Of a stretch of DNA of 23,975 nt, positions 1 to 7,270 are shown one piece after another. The stretch is taken from contig DASWVC010000159.1 in assembly GCA_036401335.1 (NCBI GenBank), positions 1 through 23,975 on the forward strand, in the 5' to 3' direction. This stretch comes from DASWVC01 sp036401335 (GTDB taxonomy: Bacteria; Verrucomicrobiota; Verrucomicrobiia; Chthoniobacterales; JAFAMB01). Positions within the stretch are counted from its first letter, which is position 1. Every line of letters begins with the position of its first letter. A program made the translations under genes and the position numbers. The notes below the pieces were generated by a model that worked only from the letters and a program-made list of their open reading frames with translations, was not told the origin of the DNA and searched no databases.

Positions 1-503
1 GCCCGGGTTCCGCGATCCGGGCCGCCCGGTGGGCCACCGTGGTGTTCGGGCTTCTGATGGTCGGCGTGGCGACGCTGGCGGCAAATGCGGTGCTCCACGA
101 CGCGAAACTAACGATTATTCCGATAGCCCTTGGAAGTTTAGGTTACACTTACGGTTCGTTGCTCGGGGTGTTCCTGGTGGGTTTACTGACGCGGACGCGC
201 GGCCGCGATGAAACCAATGTGCTGGCCATGCTGGCGGGCATGGCCGCAGTGCTCGTGGCTTGCCGGGTTAAGCTGCCGGCGTTTGACGTCGTTGCTCTGG
301 TGATGCGGGGAACGTGGCGGGACCAGGTCCTTGATTTTGGACACTTTCTTCCCGTATGGTGGCCAACCGTGGCCTTTCCGTGGTACGTCTTGACTGGATG
401 CGCAGCTTGCGCTGCGGTGAGCATCATCTTCCGTACTCCCGCGGAACGGTTGAGGCAGACGGCGCACCGGCGGGAGGGCTTGGAGGAAGCGGCGGTCGAA
501 TAG
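1..503 (+). CDS. Sodium:solute symporter (SSS family), C-terminal part
   Basis: This reading frame is open from the window edge (codon phase starting at base 3) and ends at TAG 501-503; the N-terminus lies outside. The visible protein of about 166 residues has several hydrophobic stretches. Its GYTYGSLLGVFLVGLLTRTRG segment, followed by an N..AM..G pattern, is typical of the late transmembrane helices of sodium:solute symporters. A further helix (PWYVLTGCAACAAVSII) comes before a charged cytoplasmic tail ending in EEAAVE. Such proteins sit in the inner membrane and import sugars, amino acids or similar solutes with sodium. The substrate cannot be told from this piece. It is codirectional with dnaA but separated by about 400 bases, so cotranscription is unlikely. 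Confidence 0.75.
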   Translation, partial: PGSAIRAARWATVVFGLLMVGVATLAANAVLHDAKLTIIPIALGSLGYTYGSLLGVFLVGLLTRTRGRDETNVLAMLAGMAAVLVACRVKLPAFDVVALVMRGTWRDQVLDFGHFLPVWWPTVAFPWYVLTGCAACAAVSIIFRTPAERLRQTAHRREGLEEAAVE

Positions 504-910
504 CGCCGGGGCCACAGGAGCCCGTGCGTCCCGAAAAGAAAAGGGCGGGCAATCCCAGGATTTTTCTTGCCGGTGCTCAACTGGGCTCCTATCCTGTTCA
601 CCGCTCGACGGCAACAAGTGGGCAGTGTGAATAACCTGTGAACAAGTATGTTGGGCAGCCAGATCGCCATGGGTACAACGCGGCTTCAATCGGGCCGCTT
701 TCCCTTGTGTCAAGGGTGGGTAGGGGCGTTCGGAGCATCTGGATTAACCCTTCAGTACGTTTTGGAATTAACCTGCCTGAGCCCGGATCATTTTTATGAC
801 TTTTGCACCTTACCTTCTTATTTTCCCACCATGGCCGGTCCGCCCCGTCGGCGTGTGTTTGTTTATGGCGAGGGACATCGGGTGCGCTGAGCGGGGCAAG
901 TAATTTCCTC
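504..910. other. Intergenic region upstream of dnaA, candidate origin/regulatory region
   Basis: This stretch of about 400 bases has no convincing gene. It contains two adjacent DnaA-box-like nonamers (626-645). A more AT-rich part at about 735-830 has runs such as ggattaaccc, ttttggaattaacc and catttttatgac, and could be an unwinding element or the dnaA promoter. An 8-base inverted repeat (aggagccc 516-523 / gggctcct 583-590) lies downstream of the symporter stop and might form a loose hairpin. No clear -35/-10 pair was found for dnaA. A rightward frame runs through 803-910 into dnaA, but its residues do not resemble DnaA. Confidence 0.45.
626..645 (-). promoter_or_regulatory. Pair of DnaA boxes
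   Basis: Bases 626-634 read tgtgaataa, the reverse complement of TTATTCACA, an exact match to the DnaA-box consensus TTATNCACA. Bases 637-645 read tgtgaacaa (TTGTTCACA on the minus strand), one mismatch from consensus. The two sit in the same orientation, 11 bases apart start to start. A weaker inverted tgttcac lies at 594-600. The position about 270 bases before dnaA fits either an origin of replication or autoregulation of dnaA. Only two good boxes are visible, so an active origin is not proven. Confidence 0.6.
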
Positions 911-2281
911 ATGGAAAACACGTTCCGCCGCATTTGGGAGGAAATCGCCCTCAACATCCGCCCGCACGTCAGCCCGGACGCGTTCCAACGGTGGTTTGCT
1001 GCCCTCGAGTTGGTTCAGGCCGACGAGGCCAGTCTGGTATTTGAGGTTCCCAACACAATTTATCAGCTTTGGATTGAGAGCAATTACCTTAACCTAGTGC
1101 AATCGGCGGCATTATCCGTCCTGGGAAGCCCTCGTGAAATCCGGTTTTTGGTGAGTGAAACTGCGCGGCCCGCAACGCCCGTGGTGCTGGAAGCGGAGCC
1201 GGTACCGATGGAGAGTCCGGGGTCGCGGGCTGCTGACAAAGAGGCAGAGCACTTCTCAAGCCACGGGATGAACCCGCGGAACACGTTCGACACGTTCGTG
1301 GTCGGTTCGAACAACCAGTTCGCTCATGCGGCGGCGTTCTCCGTGGCACAATCTCCGGCAAAAACCTACAACCCGCTCTTTATCTACGGCGGCGTGGGCT
1401 TGGGTAAAACGCACCTGATGCACGCCGTCGGGCAGCAGGTCGTGGAGCGAAAAAAGGGCTTTAAGGTAATGTACCTGTCGAGCGAAAAGTTCACCAACGA
1501 ATTCATCGACGCCATTCAGCATAACACCTTGGTGAAGTTCCGGAAACGCTACCGGCAGGCGGATGTGCTGTTGATTGACGACATCCATTTTTTAGCCGGC
1601 AAAGAACGTTCCCAGGAAGAGTTTTTTCATACCTTCAATACGCTTTTCGACGGCCGCAAACAGATCGTCCTCTCCAGTGACCGGCCGGCCAGTGAAATCG
1701 CCAACCTGGAACAACGCCTCGTTTCCCGTTTTGAATGGGGCCTTACGGCGGAGTTACAGCCGCCGGACGTCGAAACCCGAATGGCCATCCTCCTAAAAAA
1801 GGCGCAGGCATTGCATGTCCAGTTGGCGCCGGAGGTCCTCGACTTTCTGGCGCAGCGGGTCCGTACAAACGTGCGCCGTCTGGAAGGGGCCTTGATGCGG
1901 GTGGCCTCGTTTGCCTCACTCAGCGGGCGTGCGGTGACGATAGAAAATGTGGAGCAGCTTCTTCGCGACATCTTGCAGGAGGAAGCGAAAAAAACGATCA
2001 CGATCGATCAGATCCAGAAAAAGGTGGCGGAACATTTTGATGTGCGCCTGGCCGACATGACGAGTAAACGCCGGCCGGCCAACATCGCGTTCCCGCGTCA
2101 GGTTGCGATGTTCCTGGCCCGCCGCCACACCAAGGCGTCGCTGAACGAAATTGGCGATGCGTTCGGGGGCCGCGACCATGGCACGGTCCTTCATGCCTGC
2201 AAGAGCATAAAAACCAAGATGGGGAAGGAAGACCAGCTCCGTCAATTGGTTCTCCTGTTGGACAGCCAGCTCGACCGGTAG
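911..2281 (+). CDS. dnaA: Chromosomal replication initiator protein DnaA
   Basis: The 456-residue protein binds DnaA boxes and ATP and opens the origin for replication. The N-terminal domain I (MENTFRRIWEEI) is followed by a short variable linker at about 85-120. The AAA+ domain has Walker A GGVGLGKTH (160-168), Walker B LLIDDIHFL (220-228) and an RLVSRF arginine-finger region (269-274). Domain IV carries the DNA-binding signature RDHGTVLHACKSI (421-433). The ATG at 911 is chosen because the protein then begins like other DnaA proteins. An in-frame extension to 803 adds unrelated residues and crosses the probable promoter. No good Shine-Dalgarno sequence precedes 911. dnaN is not the next gene: a leftward three-gene unit intervenes. 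Confidence 0.97.
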   Translation: MENTFRRIWEEIALNIRPHVSPDAFQRWFAALELVQADEASLVFEVPNTIYQLWIESNYLNLVQSAALSVLGSPREIRFLVSETARPATPVVLEAEPVPMESPGSRAADKEAEHFSSHGMNPRNTFDTFVVGSNNQFAHAAAFSVAQSPAKTYNPLFIYGGVGLGKTHLMHAVGQQVVERKKGFKVMYLSSEKFTNEFIDAIQHNTLVKFRKRYRQADVLLIDDIHFLAGKERSQEEFFHTFNTLFDGRKQIVLSSDRPASEIANLEQRLVSRFEWGLTAELQPPDVETRMAILLKKAQALHVQLAPEVLDFLAQRVRTNVRRLEGALMRVASFASLSGRAVTIENVEQLLRDILQEEAKKTITIDQIQKKVAEHFDVRLADMTSKRRPANIAFPRQVAMFLARRHTKASLNEIGDAFGGRDHGTVLHACKSIKTKMGKEDQLRQLVLLLDSQLDR

Positions 2282-2302
2282 GCCACCCCGCCCCGGTTTT
2301 TT
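2274..2302 (+). terminator. Possible intrinsic terminator of dnaA
   Basis: A short stem, accgg (2274-2278) with ccggt (2293-2297), overlaps the dnaA stop codon and is followed by a run of six T (2297-2302). The stem is only five pairs with an imperfect interior, so it is weak. Its place between the convergent dnaA and kinase genes makes sense for a terminator. Confidence 0.35.
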
Positions 2303-2324
2303 GTCGTGTACGGCGTGTCTCGTC

Positions 2325-3593
2325 CTACTTTTGGTGTGCCCGCCTGTGGTGTCGCCGGAGCGCAGTTGCATGGTGCAACGGCTTAGCGACATGGTTAACC
2401 GGCAAAGCACGCGGTGCCGGCTGCGGTTGTGGCGGTTGGATGTGTCCCAGGCCGGACAGCCAGGAAACGCCAAGCAGCACGGTGCCGGCAACCACCGCCC
2501 TACGCAATGAGCCGAAGCGAGAGCTTAGTCCACGCCAAGGCGCCTGGGGGACCGCCTTCGGCAAGACCGGGACGGCGTTGATCGTCGCGGCCGCAAAAAA
2601 ATCGGGTCCACCGTTCCTTCGCACGGTGCACCAGGGGCACGACGGTGCGCCCTTCCAATAGAGGTGCGCTTCGCTTTGGGGACAGGCCCGGAGCGAGCGT
2701 GCAAGCTGCTCCAAGGCTATTGCCCAGACGTGCGCTTCCGGCCGGCTGCCGTCGTTTCCGGACCCTTGCAGGAACGCGCGGTCAAACAGGACCCGAATTT
2801 CTCCGGGCAAGCTCGCCATGGTCGGGCAGGAGGCCGGGGGTGCCAAGTCGGGCAGCGGCTTACTGGCGCTGAAGACGAACTTGAATTCTGCAATTGCCCG
2901 ATCAGGCGTAACCCCGTCATGGCCAAAGGGTACACCCACGAAAGGGTGGCGCCCCATGAACAGCAGGTGGAAGATCAGCAGGGCGAGTCCGAACAGGTCG
3001 TGGTTCCTGACCCGGATAAGGCCGCGGAAAGGTTTTCCCTGCAACTCCGGAGCGGTCCACAACGGCACGCCGACGTCGCACCCCCAGGTTGTGCCCTGGT
3101 GCTGAGCCTGGTACGAATCGCAATCGATGAGCATGACGGTCCCGTTGTCCCTTACCAGCACATTGCCTTCGTTGACGTCCCCGATGATTGCCCCGAGCCT
3201 GTGCACCTCATCAAAAGCTGCAGCGCAGTTTCGGGCTACATGCACCAGAAAATCCCAATGCGCGTCCGGGAATCTGGCCGCGCGTTCCCTGGGATGGTAG
3301 ACCTGGTGCACTTCACACCCGCTCACACGTGGCATCAGGAAGCCGCGCACGGATCCGGTCTGGTCCAGGACCAGTCCGCTGGGCCAGGCAGTGAAGCGAC
3401 CGACCTGATCGCTGCGCACGCGAATCAGGTGACGCAGTTTGGCGATCTGGTCCGGGCGGGGTCGCGTGTGGTAGAGTTTGGCGAGCAGTCCTGGGCGATC
3501 TGCCAACTCCAGCACCTTTCCTTCGCCGCCGACGCGCCCCACGGAGGGTCCCAGCCGGAGGGGAGTTCCGGTTGAATCTACGAAACTCTCCAC
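2325..3593 (-). CDS. TerY-P-type protein kinase with zinc-ribbon-like motif and membrane segment
   Basis: The 422-residue protein looks like the kinase of a VWA/PP2C/kinase triad. A glycine-rich stretch (VGRVGGEGKVLEL, 18-30) and AKLYH (K39) fit the nucleotide loop and lysine. IIGDVNEGNVLV (136-147; D139, N144) is the catalytic loop. LIDCDSYQ (155-162; D157) replaces the usual DFG motif, and VPLWTAPEL (176-184) matches the APE region. After the kinase fold come C304-x5-H310-x8-C319-PW-C322, a likely metal-binding knuckle, then one hydrophobic helix (about 366-382) and a Pro/His/Arg-rich tail. It probably phosphorylates Ser/Thr on partner proteins, perhaps at the membrane; the target is unknown. 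It starts at GTG and overlaps the phosphatase gene by 16 bases, suggesting translational coupling. It converges with dnaA. Confidence 0.8.
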   Translation of the reverse strand: MESFVDSTGTPLRLGPSVGRVGGEGKVLELADRPGLLAKLYHTRPRPDQIAKLRHLIRVRSDQVGRFTAWPSGLVLDQTGSVRGFLMPRVSGCEVHQVYHPRERAARFPDAHWDFLVHVARNCAAAFDEVHRLGAIIGDVNEGNVLVRDNGTVMLIDCDSYQAQHQGTTWGCDVGVPLWTAPELQGKPFRGLIRVRNHDLFGLALLIFHLLFMGRHPFVGVPFGHDGVTPDRAIAEFKFVFSASKPLPDLAPPASCPTMASLPGEIRVLFDRAFLQGSGNDGSRPEAHVWAIALEQLARSLRACPQSEAHLYWKGAPSCPWCTVRRNGGPDFFAAATINAVPVLPKAVPQAPWRGLSSRFGSLRRAVVAGTVLLGVSWLSGLGHIQPPQPQPAPRALPVNHVAKPLHHATALRRHHRRAHQK

Positions 3594-4351
3594 GGCAAAT
3601 AAAGACGACGTTTGACGGCCATCACGAGGGTCTTGTCGTCGTCCGTTCTTCGGTTGAGGTCAGGGTTAGCCAGAAACGCCGCAAGCTGCTCGTCAAGATT
3701 GCCTGCAAGGGGATTGCCGTGCAGGACAGAAAGCAGCGGCCTGAAGAACGGCTGGTGCGCCGTCCGTGAAGCGTGGTGAAGGGCCACGTTCTGCAATCCA
3801 TCCGTCAATACACCCACGCAGTCCACCGGGCCTGTTTCACGTTTCACCTGGAGCGCCCCGGTCCAGCCATCAGCCGTTAAAAAATCCGTTTCATTGGCGT
3901 ACCGTCCCGCCCTGGGCCAGGTGGCTGCCCAAGGGCTGCCACCCATTCCCATGACCCAGGCACCGTCCCCGATTTGAGCGAAAATCGCTGATTGCTCGGC
4001 GACGCACGCGAACAGGAGCGTGCACGCAACTTCCCGCCGGGACACCCTGAGCCGCTGAGCCTCCCGGAAGATTGCCTGCCTGGCCGCTTCTCCCGCCGCG
4101 AGGGCGGTGCAGCGGGTAAACTCTTCGCCGCTGCCGGCCCACCGTTCGAGAAAGGCAAGGGTAGCCTCGACGGCCGTCCTCGAGCCGGTGTCGGAATGCG
4201 ACGCGCTTCCGGCGCCGTCGGAGACGGCGATCAGCAACACATTGCCCTGCCCCTGCCGGACCGTCCGGTAGCCATGGCTGTCCTGGCACGGGGTCGCAGC
4301 ACGAAGGTGAGAAGTGCCCGCCACGCTGGCACCTGCGATCGTCCACTTCAC
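3578..4351 (-). CDS. PP2C-family protein phosphatase (TerY-P triad)
   Basis: The 257-residue protein has the order of motifs of metal-dependent PP2C phosphatases: PCQDSHGY (D24), VSDGAGSASHSDTGS (D45), IFAQIGDGAWVMG, VGVLTDGLQN and a C-terminal DDKTLVMAV. The acidic residues in these motifs normally hold two Mn/Mg ions. It is a compact, probably cytoplasmic enzyme without a signal or membrane segment. It likely reverses the action of the kinase encoded immediately downstream, whose start overlaps its end. The start is GTG at 4351, 19 bases after the stop of the VWA gene, so the three genes form one leftward operon. The family assignment is firm; the substrate is not known. Confidence 0.85.
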   Translation of the reverse strand: MKWTIAGASVAGTSHLRAATPCQDSHGYRTVRQGQGNVLLIAVSDGAGSASHSDTGSRTAVEATLAFLERWAGSGEEFTRCTALAAGEAARQAIFREAQRLRVSRREVACTLLFACVAEQSAIFAQIGDGAWVMGMGGSPWAATWPRAGRYANETDFLTADGWTGALQVKRETGPVDCVGVLTDGLQNVALHHASRTAHQPFFRPLLSVLHGNPLAGNLDEQLAAFLANPDLNRRTDDDKTLVMAVKRRLYLPWRVS

Positions 4352-4370
4352 GTCTGTGATCGGTTGCGAT

Positions 4371-5054
4371 TCAGACTTCTGCCCAACCCGCCGGCGACAA
4401 AAGCGGCACGGCCTCTCCCGGGCGCGAGCGCGACACGGCCTGCTGCGAGGCGGAAAGCCACGTAAACAGCGTTTGGAACTCCAGGCGTTGCAGCTTAAGG
4501 GGCTGGCGCACGCTCAATTCCGTGAGTTTTTCAAAATTGGCCCCTTCAACGCCGACGCTGAAGAACGAAAAGGCCTTGCGCTGCTCACCTTCGCGAACCT
4601 GGCGGACCGCCTCGCCCCACAACCCGGTTTCGGGATCGTTTGGCCCGCCGTCCGTGATGAGGAACACCCAGGGACGGTAATAAGCGATGCCGTTCGCCCG
4701 GTAAATGCCTTTTTGCGTCTCCAAATATTTCAATCCTTCCACCACGGCCCGCGCCATCGGCGTACCGCCCTGGGCACGGAAATGCAGCGCCGACAGTGCG
4801 TCCACGGTCACAAAAGGGTGCTTCAGGTCCACCGTTCCGCCGAAAGTCATGATCGCAACCTCCACCCGTTTGCGCGCCAGTTCATCGCTGAACAGGGAAT
4901 CGCGGTAAACATCCACCCCGTGGGCAAGTTGCTTGATGGGTTCGCCTTCCATGGAGGCGGAGACGTCAAGCAAAAGCAAACACGGGCAGCGCGGTTCGGG
5001 GTTGTCCGCGTAGACGTTTGCATCGGTCAAAGCCAGAAACTGATTTTGTTCCAT
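4371..5054 (-). CDS. VWA-domain protein, TerY-like (TerY-P triad)
   Basis: The 227-residue protein is essentially one von Willebrand factor A domain. The metal-ion-dependent adhesion site is complete: DVSAS (D30, S32, S34), GGTPM (T98) and FLITDGGPND (D135). This matches the TerY family, in which VWA proteins act as docking or scaffold partners for a kinase and a phosphatase. No signal peptide or membrane segment is present, so a cytoplasmic place is likely. The ATG at 5054 (MEQNQFLAL) is preferred over an in-frame TTG at 5075, because the extra residues add nothing family-like; neither start has a strong ribosome-binding site. It is the first gene of the leftward triad and is divergent from dnaN. 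No TerD, TerC or TerZ homologue is seen in this window. Confidence 0.85.
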   Translation of the reverse strand: MEQNQFLALTDANVYADNPEPRCPCLLLLDVSASMEGEPIKQLAHGVDVYRDSLFSDELARKRVEVAIMTFGGTVDLKHPFVTVDALSALHFRAQGGTPMARAVVEGLKYLETQKGIYRANGIAYYRPWVFLITDGGPNDPETGLWGEAVRQVREGEQRKAFSFFSVGVEGANFEKLTELSVRQPLKLQRLEFQTLFTWLSASQQAVSRSRPGEAVPLLSPAGWAEV

Positions 5055-5320
5055 AACAGAAAATAAAACCGTCAAACTTTCTTTCTACCGCCCCCGACCG
5101 CAAGGTAAAGGAGGAACTGCCAAGCGCCAAGCGGGTGCATCCCGTCCGGGAATGGCCGGAACCGTTTGGGGTCCTCCAATGCCCGGCAGGCCCGGTGGGA
5201 AAAGGTCATCCGGCCCTCGTGGGTAATCCGCGATCCCGCTTGCACCATGAATATGAAGGGATTAAGACCGTGACACAGGTTGCGGTAAATTGTTGCAAAT
5301 GGTTTGTTGACCCCCGAGCT
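5055..5320. promoter_or_regulatory. Divergent intergenic region between VWA gene and dnaN
   Basis: These 266 bases must hold promoters for both the leftward triad and rightward dnaN. An aaggaggaa-like stretch near 5108 resembles a ribosome-binding site, but no plausible gene follows it. AT-rich sequence before dnaN (ttgcggtaaattgttgcaaa, about 5280) could belong to its promoter, yet no pair of boxes with good spacing was found. No DnaA box was seen here. Confidence 0.3.
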
Positions 5321-6415
5321 ATGAAATTCAGCGTTAGTAAGGACAAGCTCCTTGAAGGCCTTTCCGTCGTCCAGAACGTGGTCAGCACGCGCACAACGCT
5401 GCCGATTCTTTCAAACGTGCTTCTCCAGGCCAACGAAGGGGAGATCCGGTTGACGACCACCGACCTTGATGTGGGCGTACGGGGAGGGATCGAAGCGCAG
5501 GTGGAGAAAGCCGGGGCGACCACTTTGCCGGCGCGCCGCTTGTTTTCCATTGTTCGCGAACTGCCCTCCTCTGAAATCCTTTTCGACGTTGACGGCAAGA
5601 ACCTCGCCTCGATTCGCAGCGGCTCAAGTTACTTCAAAATTTTGGGCTTGCCGGAAGAAGAGTTCCCGCCGTTAGCCCGGTTTGAGAACGCGAAAGTGTT
5701 CAACATCTCCCAGAAAGAGCTCCGGGATGGCCTTAAAAAGACTTCTTACGCCATCTCCACCGATGAAACGCGCTACGTGCTTAATGGGATTCTGTTCTCG
5801 TTCCGCGATAACAAGCTGACCTTGGTAGCCACGGACGGAAGGCGTTTGGCCCTGGTCGATCTGGAAATTGAATTTCCGGCGAGCCAGGAGGTCGACATCA
5901 TCGTTCCTACCAAAGCCGTTTCCGAGTTGCAGAGGCTTGTACGGGACGAAGGCGATGTGAAGGTCAGCATCGGTGATAACCAGATTGCGTTTGAGTTGAA
6001 CCGAACCTTTCTGGTTTCCAAACTAATCGAAGGCAATTACCCGAATTACCGTCAGGTCATCCCGGCGGAAGCCAAGGAACGCATCACCCTTGAGCGCGAA
6101 ACGTTTCTGACCGCCGTGCGACGGGTCTCCTTACTCGCCAGTGAGAAATCGAATTCGGTGAAACTCATTTTCTCGAAGGGCAACATCGACATTGTGGCCA
6201 CGACACCGGACGTTGGTGAAGCGAAAGAGTCCCTGCCGGTGATGTACAAAGGCCGTGAATTTTCGATTGCGTTTAACCCCGAATTTCTCATGGCGCCGCT
6301 GCGAAACCTTGGGAACGACGAAGTTTTTCTGGACTTGATCGATGAAATGAGCCCGGGCGTGATCAAAATCCAAGGCCCGTTTCTGTACGTGCTGATGCCG
6401 ATGCGTTTGAGTTAA
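5321..6415 (+). CDS. dnaN: DNA polymerase III sliding clamp, beta subunit
   Basis: The 364-residue protein has the usual length and start (MKFSVSKDKLLEGLSVVQNV) of the beta clamp, which encircles DNA and holds the replicative polymerase. Recognisable parts are TTTDLDVGV in the first domain, LPARRLFSIVRELPSSEI, the central VATDGRRLALVDLE motif and the near-invariant C-terminal YVLMPMRL. The frame extends upstream to 5135, but ATG 5321 gives the family start, and the added residues are not clamp-like. The stop is TAA 6413-6415, followed within 60 bases by a promoter and tRNA-Leu. It lies rightward like dnaA but is separated from it by the opposite-strand triad, so it must have its own promoter. 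Confidence 0.97.
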   Translation: MKFSVSKDKLLEGLSVVQNVVSTRTTLPILSNVLLQANEGEIRLTTTDLDVGVRGGIEAQVEKAGATTLPARRLFSIVRELPSSEILFDVDGKNLASIRSGSSYFKILGLPEEEFPPLARFENAKVFNISQKELRDGLKKTSYAISTDETRYVLNGILFSFRDNKLTLVATDGRRLALVDLEIEFPASQEVDIIVPTKAVSELQRLVRDEGDVKVSIGDNQIAFELNRTFLVSKLIEGNYPNYRQVIPAEAKERITLERETFLTAVRRVSLLASEKSNSVKLIFSKGNIDIVATTPDVGEAKESLPVMYKGREFSIAFNPEFLMAPLRNLGNDEVFLDLIDEMSPGVIKIQGPFLYVLMPMRLS

Positions 6416-6430
6416 GGACGGGTCTCCGAT

Positions 6431-6459
6431 TTGACTCGATTGGTATTCGCAATTATATA
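6431..6459 (+). promoter_or_regulatory. Sigma70-type promoter for tRNA-Leu (and menG)
   Basis: TTGACT (6431-6436) and TATATA (6454-6459) are separated by exactly 17 bases. The predicted transcription start is about 6-8 bases further on, just before the tRNA begins at 6472. The boxes lie in the short gap after dnaN, as expected for a stable-RNA promoter. Confidence 0.75.
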
Positions 6460-6471
6460 CGCCTCCACCTC

Positions 6472-6553
6472 GCTCACGTGGCGGAACTGGCAGACGCGTA
6501 CGGCTCAGGACCGTATGGGGCAACCCGTGGAGGTTCGAGTCCTCTCGTGAGCA
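6472..6553 (+). tRNA. tRNA-Leu (anticodon CAG)
   Basis: A complete class II tRNA can be folded by eye. The acceptor stem is gctcacg/cgtgagc (seven pairs, 6472-6478 with 6546-6552). The D arm holds gcgg-aactggcaga-cgc. The anticodon stem is tacgg/ccgta around the loop ctCAGga (anticodon 6506-6508). There is a variable arm ggg-gcaa-ccc and a T arm ggagg-ttcgagt-cctct. The discriminator is A6553, as leucine tRNAs require. The 3' CCA is not encoded. The anticodon reads CUG. The discriminator base is also the A of an in-frame ATG of the next gene. Confidence 0.95.
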
Positions 6554-6561
6554 TGCCTCCC

Positions 6562-7269
6562 ATGAAACGCGGGTACGTGGCCCAGGACGCCGGGTCTATC
6601 CGGCGCATGTTCTCCCAGATTGCTGCGCGCTACGACCTGGCGAACGCCTGCCTGAGCGGCGGCCTGGACGGGTGGTGGCGTCTTTACGTGGCCCGCCTGT
6701 TGGCCTGCTGGCAGCCTCGAAATATCCTGGATCTGGCAACGGGAAGCGGGGCACTGGCAGCAACCTTGCGGCGCACCCTGCCTGGCGCCCAGCTGGTCGG
6801 GGCGGATTTTTGCGCGCCGCTGCTCGCGCGATCGCGAAGGCGTGGACTGGAGAACCTGGTCGTGGCTGACGCCCTCGCCCTGCCGTTTCGCGATGCCGTT
6901 TTTGATGCGGTAACCGTGGCCTTCGGGCTCCGCAACATGGCTTCCTACGACGAAGCGCTTCTGGAGATGCGCCGTGTGCTTGCTCCCGAAGGCCATGTGG
7001 TGATTCTGGATTTCTCACTGCCGCAAGGCCCGTTACTGCCCCTCTACCGCCTCTACCTGCACCACGTCCTGCCGCGTCTGGCCGGGTGGCTGACGGGAGT
7101 GCCCGAGGCCTACACTTACCTTGCCGAGAGCATCGAGCAATTCCCACGCGGCCGGCGCATGCTGCAACTGCTTGAAAGAACCGGTTTTGTGGATGCCGGT
7201 TTCCGGCCCCTTTCTGGCGGAATTGTGTCGGTTTACGCAGCCCGGAGGGGGAAGACGGTAACGGGGTAA
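6562..7269 (+). CDS. menG: Demethylmenaquinone/ubiquinone C-methyltransferase (UbiE/MenG)
   Basis: The 235-residue SAM-dependent enzyme methylates the quinone ring in the last step of menaquinone synthesis (or an equivalent ubiquinone step). Family signatures are RRMFSQIAARYDLAN (14-28), the SAM motif LDLATGSGALA (56-66), D82 in VGADF, VADALALPFRD (101-111), FGLRN (121-125), RVLAPEGHVVILDFS and a C-terminal SGGIVSVYAA. Menaquinone is more likely in the suspected lineage. An in-frame ATG at 6553 overlaps the tRNA discriminator; ATG 6562 leaves only 8 bases after the tRNA and gives a family-like start. The frame further upstream translates the tRNA itself and is discarded. Transcription most likely comes from the tRNA promoter. 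Confidence 0.88.
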   Translation: MKRGYVAQDAGSIRRMFSQIAARYDLANACLSGGLDGWWRLYVARLLACWQPRNILDLATGSGALAATLRRTLPGAQLVGADFCAPLLARSRRRGLENLVVADALALPFRDAVFDAVTVAFGLRNMASYDEALLEMRRVLAPEGHVVILDFSLPQGPLLPLYRLYLHHVLPRLAGWLTGVPEAYTYLAESIEQFPRGRRMLQLLERTGFVDAGFRPLSGGIVSVYAARRGKTVTG

Positions 7270-7270
7270 C

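Noticed and set aside
803..910. Upstream extension of dnaA
   Set aside because: The added residues are not DnaA-like and would cover the likely promoter; MENTFRRIWEEI is a standard DnaA start.
2664..3575. Long rightward reading frame (303 codons) opposite the kinase gene
   Set aside because: The antisense kinase frame has clear catalytic motifs and the overlapping frame has no family features; it is a GC-rich shadow.
4314..5066. Rightward frame of 250 codons opposite the VWA gene
   Set aside because: The leftward frame has a full VWA metal site; the rightward one shows low-complexity, unrecognisable sequence.
6478..6561. N-terminal extension of the menG frame through the tRNA
   Set aside because: The extension translates the tRNA-Leu gene itself, which folds completely.
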